64,000 bases of DNA from NCBI GenBank assembly GCA_011009095.1, contig VTPC01004670.1:102611-166610 (forward strand), read 5' to 3'. This document shows, piece after piece, positions 35,985 through 46,000 of the stretch. Every line of letters begins with the position of its first letter. Within the stretch, counting starts at the first letter, position 1. Under the pieces are notes generated by a model. That model searched no databases. It was not told the DNA's origin and saw nothing but the letters and a program-made list of their open reading frames with translations. Made by a program: the position numbers and the translations under genes. Source of the stretch: Ignelater luminosus. Its lineage: Eukaryota > Arthropoda > Insecta > Coleoptera > Elateridae.

Positions 35985-36690
35985 ATTCAAATTTGCACAA
36001 AATCCTTCTTTCGGTCTCCAATGTCATAGCCCAACCTACGCAAGGACCGACAGCGTTTAAAAATCGACGGTAAAATCACACACAAGAACGCACTTTTTCG
36101 TTTCGCGACTTAAACAACCTATATACTTGCACTATTTACAGCATCTTACTTGTTATATCTCTATTAATATTATTTTAATTTATTTCTAAAACGTTATCGT
36201 GTTTGACAACTATTTTTGCACGACTTGTCATAATGGGCACTGCAGCAGCGCCCCTGGCGGATTACTCGTAAACAGTTATTATGACCGATCGGTATTTTAA
36301 CGAATATTACACGGGTATGTTCGGATACTAAACGTAAAAAGAGCGCCAAATCTAAAGTTCTCATTCTATTAAGAGCGAGACATTTCATAAAATTTTAAAT
36401 TAGAAGAAACTTTTAATAAACATCAAACTTATTCGCAATCGAATTGTTGAAAGAAGAATCTTTGATATTATATCATTATAATTAAGAATCTGAGATTTTT
36501 GCTTCAGTAAGATTTTGTTAAATGTTTGTATTGAAGTTACAATTACTTATAAGTAGCATTATTATATTAATAATTCTTTATTATAAGTTATGATTTAAAA
36601 AAAGTTATTTCATAAAATATTTACCAAACGAAAAAGAATTATTACATCTTGCACCTAACAGGGAAAATGTTAAAAAAAGCAAATAATTTT
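35985..36690. other. Intergenic: candidate promoter and BMP gene 3' flank
   Basis: This holds the presumed leader/promoter of the minus-strand candidate exon at 35.8-36.0 kb, including CAGCGCCCCTGGCGG (36,246-36,260), a near match to a CTCF-type site one G short. From about 36,400 it is AT-rich sequence downstream of the BMP gene poly(A) signal. Confidence 0.4.
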
Positions 36691-36700
36691 GTTTAAGACT

Positions 36701-36706
36701 TTTATT
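36701..36706 (-). terminator. AATAAA poly(A) signal of the BMP gene
   Basis: TTTATT on the plus strand reads AATAAA on the minus strand, about 115 nt beyond the stop codon. It is the first canonical signal downstream. Confidence 0.5.
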
Positions 36707-36818
36707 TAAAATTAATTCGTGTATGTACAAAAATAATACAATGAAACATTATTTTAATTAAAACTACTCTTTAACAGTCTGCAATTATTATGAAATATAA
36801 TTATACAATAATATCACT

Positions 36819-37079
36819 TCAATGACAGCCGCAACTTTTTACAACCATTCTTTTGTATTTTTTCAGTATGACATTAGATTCATCTAAGAAATACAAAACA
36901 GATATGGGCGAAAGTTTGGTAGGGGCACAACATGGTTTTGGATATTTAAGTGGGCTCATTAGATGCACCAAAGTTTGTACTATCGCATGGTTCGTTGCAT
37001 TCATGTGTGCATTTAAAGGGAAGTTGCATTCTCCTGCACAATAGTAAGCTGCATAACCATCTGGAGCAATAATCCAATC
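36819..37079 (-). CDS. gbb: BMP gene coding exon 6 (mature domain, stop)
   Basis: The exon begins [14 protein letters not shown] after acceptor TTTTAG and ends CGCH-stop (stop at 36,819-36,821). It encodes 86 residues with six of the seven cysteines. The D-W junction is the conserved BMP intron position. Confidence 0.93.
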   Translation of the reverse strand, partial: DWIIAPDGYAAYYCAGECNFPLNAHMNATNHAIVQTLVHLMSPLKYPKPCCAPTKLSPISVLYFLDESNVILKKYKRMVVKSCGCH

Positions 37080-40000
37080 CTAAAATAAGTTAAAATAATA
37101 AATAATTACTCTTTTCCTCAACTGTCTTAGAAGGCGTTCATTTTGTTATTGCAGTTTGTCTTTAAAGTTGATGTATTTGTTGCTAGCAATAAAAGGGGCT
37201 TTGTTGCTAAGCAATATTTTTAATCTTAGGTTTAAAAGCTACTTTTAATACTAATCTTTAATATTTACTACTGCAATCTTTTTAGACTTAGAATTAGCAT
37301 ATTCAAGCATTACCTACTAAGTTCTACATATTTTTTTGGTTGGAAGCAAATAGCATGTAAGTATCATTCATATTAAAAGTGCTTTGTACGACACAATTTT
37401 TGCATTTGCATATAATTGTTTGTCAAACAAAGTGGCACTTTTAATTATAATGATACAATCTACTATTTTAAGAAGTTTTGTAAGTAATTTCAAATCAAAA
37501 AAAATTTTTAAAATTTAGACAGTCGATTCTTCTGTAAAGTACACGTTTCTTCACCAGTTTTTATTAACTTTGTCTACTTTCAAGATGTTGCAATTCAAAC
37601 TCAGCATCTTATATGTATGTGTTTATAGTAGCCATGATAACTAAGTGGAACTTTGGGTGTGAAGCAATATAAAGAAAATTTAGAAACCTTTGTGCAAAAG
37701 TAGAACATTTTCTTCTACAGAGTTATTGAGTACTAACATCAAATACATATATGAAAATGCAGTTTTCCATCATCTTTCCATCTAAATTTGCCAACACAAC
37801 AATGCTAAAAAGTAAAAAACCTAAAATTAGCAATTTGAAAATGGAAAACTTGTTGTTGTTAACCTAGCATTGACAAAATGAATTGTATTTAAAGCATACG
37901 ACGCTTTCCCTTACATGCAATCCAGCAAATAACAAAACTGCAAAAGTATTATTTTATTTGAAAAATATTAGGTGAATTGTTTTGGTTAAATGTTTTTGAA
38001 TTTCAAGTAATATTGGTAGAGTTCCTAACTAATAGTCTTGAGTTATCTGCAATAGGGAGAGAACCATCACAATATTTAGGAATTTTAAAATGCCTGTCAA
38101 GTTAATCAAATTTTGGTAGTAATACAGCAATAGGTGCTTGTTTGAAAACTAATGTGGCCAATATCTTCTGAGTACAGCTACTACCACAACGGAAAAAAAA
38201 TTGCTGTAATCATATATGCTCACGCAGTAGAGAATACAAAGATATGCAATGCAAGTATTTAGAAGTATAAAGAGTAAAATAAAAATCTTTACAACAATCT
38301 GAGAAATTTCTTTATGACACTGTATTCCACAAAATGTTCAATCAGAAGAATACTCCAATAGTATCTTATCTTCTTGTCTCTTTATTAGCTTTTAGATCTC
38401 TTAAATATTGTGTGTAGGTATTTGAAAATGAGTTCAAATTTCTCCTAAATTCAGAAAAAAACAAATAGAAATCTTGTTTTTTTGTGAAATGTTCTTATAC
38501 ATGCGCGTAGCCAGAACTGATATTAGGGAGGAGCAAAGTGAGGAAATCTCGCTCTGATTTTTAAATGAATGGCTGAGTGTTCATTTATTTGAGAAATCTG
38601 TAATACCAGTAATCACGTTTTTGACTTGACTTGAAACAAAAAAAGTCTGAAAATAGAATGTATATATATAAAAATAATATAAATAATTTTTTAACTATTT
38701 CTAGGGAGGGGGCAACTGCCTCCCTCTGCCTCTACCTATAGCTACGCCCTTGATCCTTAAGTCTTTTTTGAAGTGAATTGATGCCTTTTTTTTTATCTGT
38801 TTTGGTCTACAAATCATCCAAAGTCATAAATTTATAATTGTGATTGTTTTTTGACCATAGCTAATTCTTCTTCCGGTAGTAATTTTTTTTTCTTTATGGG
38901 TACTGACCACTAAGATCATATGGCCCCATGAATTCATTTCCAGGCTTGAAAGTTTTTTTCCAATTCCAGACTCAAACTCATATCAACCCTGTATAACTTT
39001 GCTCTGTGTATGTCATTTAACTATGCATAATTCCCAGTTTGACATATTCATTATAACAGTTATTAGTTTTTTATTACTACATGCTTTTATGAATTTAACA
39101 GTATCTTCAACTTTTTTTCAGTTATGTAAGACTGGGAATAATTTCATTAGTATTTCTATTCTTGCAATTTATTAAAATGCACCACAGTATTTATCCATAT
39201 TTGGTTCACATTAGTGTAGACTGCATTTATACTCTTATGAGTACAACTTGTACTGGTTTTTTCTTTTGTTTCTTTTATCTCATGGAGTTTTAAACTATAT
39301 TAAAGGGCGCAAAGGACCAATGCCTGGCATTTGGTGTCCATGTGAAAAATGTCAGTAGTTAACTGCAAACTCAAGAATAAGAAAGAAACAGTATAGTGAC
39401 TAACAGTCAGTGTACTGTCTTTACTTACTGCAATATAAATTTTTTATAACACTGATTTTGTAATCCAAAACTGAGAAATTCTAAATGGCAAACACTCAAT
39501 ATAAATATACTATAGGGGTAATGCAGATAATGCAGAGCCAAGATAACAAATGCATAAGACAGTGATATTAAAAGAATATTGACTACCAATGAAAAAGGAT
39601 CAGATAGAAAGACAAAGAGGAAAAAACTCTGATTTAGTAGAAGTAAAGATTATGTAGATGGAGAGAAAATAGGAGATAGATACTAAGATACTATATGAGG
39701 ATATATGTAAAGGATACCATGAACATTGAAGAGAAGAAAGTAAATTAGAAAAGAGAGAAGAATAAGGCAATAAGATAATATAAACGAGGCAAAAATAGAG
39801 TACAAAAAGAAAACGGCAAAAAAGTAAAGAACTAGAGAAAAGAGGCAAAAAATCCAATAAGACAGGAATGAAGGGAAACTGAACAATAAGCAGAAAGAAG
39901 AGGAAAAAGAAAAGTGGAACAGAGACAATGGAAATGAAGGGAAGTAAAGAGAAAAGAAAAGTTATACAAAGACCAAGAGAGATAAAATACAGAAAGTAAA

Positions 40001-43000
40001 AGAAACATGAACAATATAGGAGAGGGAGTAAGCACAAAATCTTTTAACATAACTTCATTTTTATGTTTAATATCATGCTTTATACTGCAAGTGATGTGTC
40101 TGTATCAAATTTGCTATTTTGAATTGATGTTTACTTGGTTTTTTTGTTTTTGGGGACATTCCCTGACCTTTTTACTGTATAAAGAAATCAATAAACATCT
40201 AAAAAACTACACTGTAAACAGGAATCAACTTGACTCTAAAATCAAAATTATTTACTTCCTCTATGTCATCCTTAAGCATTCTTCTTCAGAACTGTCTTAG
40301 TCAATTATAGCCGCCACTGTAAGTCTCATCGCTAACCTCAATGTTTCATTAGAGTTTCAGCCTATGTCACTTATCTAATATAATATTTTGTATCTTAAAA
40401 TAATGTTCTCTGCTATCTCTCAATTATGTTTCTGACTAAAATCATGTTACCTTGTTTACAAAGTTAGATACAATACTCAGTAGAGTCTGGAAAATCTACA
40501 TTAAGACAAAAGTTGCAAATTGTAAATTAATTGTAAATTAGTAAAAAGCTTTCAGAAAGTGTAATGTGTTTCATGCTGATGTTCTAGAAATGCTAAAGTG
40601 TATGTTAGACATAATCTCAGTGTTAGTGTTTGAAATAGCGGGTTCGAACCCAAAGACCAGTTTTTCTGATGGAAGTACACAATACCACAAGAGCTGGTGG
40701 TCAATGTGGGATACATCTATAAGATAATACTGAGGACTTGAATCAATCGAAAAGTTTGTCACTGTGTATTTCAGGATCATATTTCTAAAGAATTCTTTCT
40801 ACGCAACCTTTATGGATACATACGAGGGCTGTTTGACGGAAGTGTGACATTTCAATAAAAAACAGGTTTAGCCTAGATTTTTTTTATTATTTTTCAACAT
40901 AGTTCCCTTCAAGTGCTACACACTTAGTCCAACGACTTTCCAATTTCTTTAAGCCGTCTGAGAAATGTTCTTTTGGCAACTCGTCAAAATAGGCCTCCGT
41001 TGCAGCAATAACCTCTGCATTTGATGTGAATTTTTTTCCTGCGAGGGATTTTTTCAAATTCGGAAATAAAAAAAAGTCGCTTGGGGCCAGATCCGGTGAG
41101 TATGGTGGATGGGGAAGCAATTCGTAGCGTAATTGTACCAATTTAGCGGTCGCAATTGCGCATGAATGAGATGGGGCGTTGTCGTGATGAAAGAGCACTT
41201 TCTTACGTGCCAAATGTGGGCGTTTCTTCTTTAAGATAACATCAAAACGGGTCAATAAATCAGCATAATATTGGCCAGTTATTGTTTTACCCCTTTCCAA
41301 ATAGTCAATATGGATTATGCCTTTAGAATCCCAAAAAATAGTCGCCATGACCTTATTAGCCGAGTGACCAATTTTAGTCTTCTTTGGTGCACGTTCGTCT
41401 GGTGAAATCCACTGTTTCGACTGTTCCTTTGTCTCAGGGGTGTGGTGGTGGATCCAGGTTTCGTCAACAGTCACATATCGGCGAAAAAACTCAACTGGAT
41501 TACGTTGTAACATGACCAAACATTGATTTGAAAGTTGAACACGAATTCTCATTTGGTCCACTGTGAGTAATCGCGGCACCCATCTTGCTGATACCTTTTT
41601 CATATGCAAATGTTCGTGTAAAATATTATGCACCCGTTCGATTGAGATGCCAACAGCATCAACTATCTCGCGCACTTTCAAACGTCGATCAGCCATTACC
41701 ATATTATGGATTTTGTCAACGATTTCCTTAGTAGTGACCGTTTGTAAGGGCCCGGAGCGTTCACCATCATCAGTGCTCATACGGCCAGTTTTAAATGAAT
41801 TAAACCACTTGGAAACCATTCCATGCGATGGAGCAGATTCACCGTAATATTTCCGTAATTTCTCCTCAGTTTCTTTCACTGTTTTTCCACGTAAAAAATA
41901 ATGTTTAATTAAAACACGAAATTCACGTTTTTCCATATTTACAAAATAGCACAAACTTAATTGATTTCTATAACTGTCAAATGTATACTATTTCACAGAT
42001 TGACATGAAATTTGGAGGTTAAGCCTCTAAAAGACTGACGTATATGCTAATGTTTTCGATTTACCGATATCAGCGCCATCTAGCGGAAAGTCACGCTTCC
42101 GTCAAACAGCCCTCGTATACAGCAGAAATCACCAGATATTATGGAAGATTTCTCCTGATCAAATCACATTATTTACCAAGATTCAAAACAAATCTTACCT
42201 GCCATTTTAAATCTTTAAAACTTATATACAAGGTATTTATTTTGCAACTTCGCCAATCATGAGTGGGAACTGAATCTAAAAACAAAAACCAACAAAAATA
42301 TTATGTATGTTAATGCAGAGTACCCAGTGGCGTAAATATAATTTCAGCCCCCCCCCCCCCCCCGCAAAGCCCGCAAACATAATTTAGAGGCCCCTTAGTA
42401 TTTCATGATGTAGTATAATAATATTTAAAAAAAACTGCACTTTATACTACATTGTATTTTTAAACATGCGGTAGCAGGTACTTATATAATAAAACAAATG
42501 AACTGGACAGTAGAAATTTCGCTTATTCAGACTTTTCTAATTACATAGCTATTTCTTATTTCATATCTGTAAATGACTGGGGCCCCCAAATCCTTCGGGC
42601 CCCCCCCGCATTGCGGGCTTTTGCGTCCACTATTTACGCCACTGAGAGTACAATAATAATAATGTACGAACCTCCAGAATTCTTCATTACACTTGTATAA
42701 TCAGACTTTTTCACACGTCGTACTTCTCTGGTTGTTCTAGTTTTAACGTGATTAGTGGCTTTTAAAAATGCAACCATGAACGGTTGCGTTTCATCGTCGC
42801 CCTTTATTGTGACCAATCCTATATCTTCGGGTCGGACTTCATGTGCTGCATAACAATTTATTGAAGGTAAATAAAAACAGTAATTCATTGCATTTTCTAG
42901 ATATTTTTAGTATAAAATCATCAATTTAAATAAATTTAAATAATTATTTCTAATAACAATAAAACAAAAAATTTGTTAGTATTATTAACATAATAATAAA

Positions 43001-46000
43001 CAGGTTTGACTTATGTAAATAAGGACGACACGCAGTATGTAAATATATACATACATAGGTATTGAAACTACCTTTCTGAACTTTTGTTTGAAAATTCTTT
43101 TTAATAGTTCACTTTAAAAGTTCAATGAGAAGGAAAGATTTTATTTAAATTAAGAAGGAAAACCCACATTGTAAATATTTAAAAAGTATTTATTATAAAC
43201 ATAAACATTGAAACTAAAGTGAAAACAAGCCTCTGAATTTTACATAAACATACTGGCTTGAACGCTGCTTACAAGGGAATTATAATGTAGTATATTACTC
43301 CGTAGAAATTAAAATTAAAATTTGTGGAAATTTTTACAATAACAAGAAGAGTGTTGGGTTAAAAAAAATGTAAGGTTCATTGTGTCGCGGATAGCAGTAG
43401 AAAAAAAAGAAGATAAAAGCAAAAGTATTGTGTAACACATGGGCGTGCACAACAGGGATCTTGTATCTATCTCTAAAATTTCTGTTTTATAAAACAAAAT
43501 TTATATTGGTATTCTATTTTCAAGTGCTAGATTCTCGAAATTTAAGTGCACTTAAATGATGAAGTAGAGTCTTATCAATTTACTTATTTATTTTACTTAG
43601 ATTTACTTTGTGGAACTCCATGTTAATAAAATTATAATAATTAAAACACAATTCCACCTACATACTAAGTATATAACTTGATTTAGATCAAGTTAGCTAG
43701 TTATCATAACAACTTGTTTATTTATGCTTTTGAAGATGGTGCGTGGCGAATAAATTTAAGGTTATAAGCGGAATTCTGTTTTAATTAATGTAATTTTCTT
43801 ATCAAAATAATGAAAATACAAAATATCTTCTCTAGTAAGATAGTTTTGTTTTTTTGATAACATGAATTCGTACAGGCAAGCTGGATTTGTCATATAGGGT
43901 CTTTGTGAAATCAGCTAAAATTAGGGCTAGTTTTTTTACATAAACCTCACTCCTCAACAGAGAACAGAATCCTGGAAGCCAAGTTGCTGCAAATTTGTTA
44001 AGTGTGCATTATCAATACGAGATCAATGCTATGCCATCGTACGCATTATTCACGCGAGCCCACATATTGACTCACTTGTGCTACTATTAGCGTGTGCTTT
44101 TTGCTCCTTCTTTATGCAGATATAACGACAATCATCGACGCGCGCTGGTGCACTTAATTTGTAAATATAAAGGTGAGTTTTATTAATTTTTGGATACTAT
44201 CAGTTTTCAACGAACCCCGAAGGAGTCGTTACTGAATATGCGAAGTCTGTCTGTCTGTCTGTCTGTCCGTCCGCAGTTTCGTCAAATTTTGAAATTTTGA
44301 CTTCAGATTTGGATTCTACATCAAAAACTAAAACAAACGTCGTGTCTTCGTTTTTTGATAACTCTTCGAGAACATGGTCAAAATGGCCGCCGAAAATTGG
44401 AAAATTTTCAAAAATTTTTTTTTACTTTACAATCGTATTCTACGCCAAGAAATAAGACAAACGTTTACTTTTAGTTTTTTGATATCACCTCGGAAACTTA
44501 GTCAAAATGGTCGTCGAAGTTTGAAAAAAAGTAACAAAACGGAGTTCGTTGTAGTTATGTTTTGCATTCCCAGATGTTTTAACTTCCAGATAAACACATT
44601 TCACAGAAGAGAAGCTTAAAACAATAGTATTATTAATGTTAACACTCGTCTACTTAATTTAGATTATGGTCGTGTCTATGAGCAACTGTCCTCTGTCATC
44701 CCGTTTTCTGGTTCTCAAGTACGCAGACTTTGCAATAATTCCAAGCACAGTAATTATTTGTGTATTTGTCAACAGTGGGATTTTATAGTTGCATGTCCAT
44801 TTCAAAGATGTAGAGTAGTAAGTTTGAAACTTTGAAAGTTATAATAGTTTGTGTTTTCTTATCAAACAGGCGCAGCTTCATCCTTGTAAGAATAAACAAT
44901 AACAGCCCTTGTTGTAATTAATAATTAGTGGGCGCTGGGGCAACTTCAGATCTTTGCACCCTTGCCTCTTACACTAAACAATATTAAAGATCCCATGACC
45001 TAGAAGACTTAATGTAAAAGTAGGTAACTGTTAGTAAAAGAATCTCCACAGGTTTGAATAACTTATTCCACAAGTCCATTCAGTTTATAAAAGTAAAATT
45101 GAACTCAATTCGAAAAGCATGATCAGTTCGAACAGCTTGATGGGCACACAGAGAACTACGTATACAGGTCCATAAATTTAGGCATTTGAAGATATGATCT
45201 TGCCAGTCCAAACCTTTCTACCTGGGGCCATAGCTAAATCGACTAAACATTACTAAAATCGAAATAGTATCAACAATTCCGCCTCCTGCTTAAAAATAAT
45301 CCTCAGAAGTTGGGAAAAATCGTAAATACATTTCTTGGCTAAACAATGCTCCCAGCAATTCCAAACCGATAAGAAATCGGTACAAAGGAGAGAAATAGAT
45401 TTTATACCTTGGTTTTATGAAAGTCTTTGCATGTAATTACTTCATAATATACTTCATTGAAAACGAATACTGGGATCTCATCTGGATCGTTTTGCCTTGA
45501 TCCACATGTATTTAGAGCCCAAGGAATGTTCCTAATAAAGTGAAAAAGAAAGCTTCAAACCACAAAACATTAAGGAATTACTTTCTAAAAAAGAGAATTT
45601 GCAGTTTTACGTTGAATGATTACACGCAAAATGTTGAATGATACTTTCCATTTATCGAGCTGCACCTAATTCTCTGCTGAAGCCATCTTAAGGGTAACAA
45701 CAAATTTGACTCAAATCAAGTTATGTCAAATTAAACTCGGATATTAAATTGAAATGTTCGAACTTTCGTGAATCAATTTTGATGCAACATCTCGGTCAAA
45801 TTCTAGGGATGAGAACTACAAGGCAACGGACAATGTCTGATTTTAGTGAATGTATAGAATGTTTCAGTAAAGGGCTGGATTCACACATTGAGAGCGTACC
45901 GTCATAGGAGCACACAAATGCCCAGAGAATTATTTTTCTAAGGAATTGTGTCGTCTTGCACGGGATGACAAGGCTAGAAATTTAATCTGATTAAGGGCGC

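Larger units (their letters stand above)
40823..42115 (-). mobile_element. Intact mariner (DD34D) in BMP intron 5
   Basis: The 1,293-bp element has 26-bp TIRs that begin CGAGGGCTGTTTGACGGAAG on both sides and differ at one position. TA duplications lie at 40,821-40,822 and 42,116-42,117. It carries one uninterrupted transposase frame on the minus strand, the same sense as the host BMP gene. The near-identical ends and open frame suggest recent activity. A CTCF-type motif lies just inside the right end (42,071-42,086). Confidence 0.95.

Noticed and set aside
39600..40050. 145-codon Phe/Leu/Ser-rich minus frame resembling a membrane protein
   Set aside because: It is the translation of a purine/pyrimidine tract inside a BMP intron, with no start context, splice support or domain.
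41563..41847. 94-codon plus-strand open frame
   Set aside because: It is the antisense of the mariner transposase and has no independent support.
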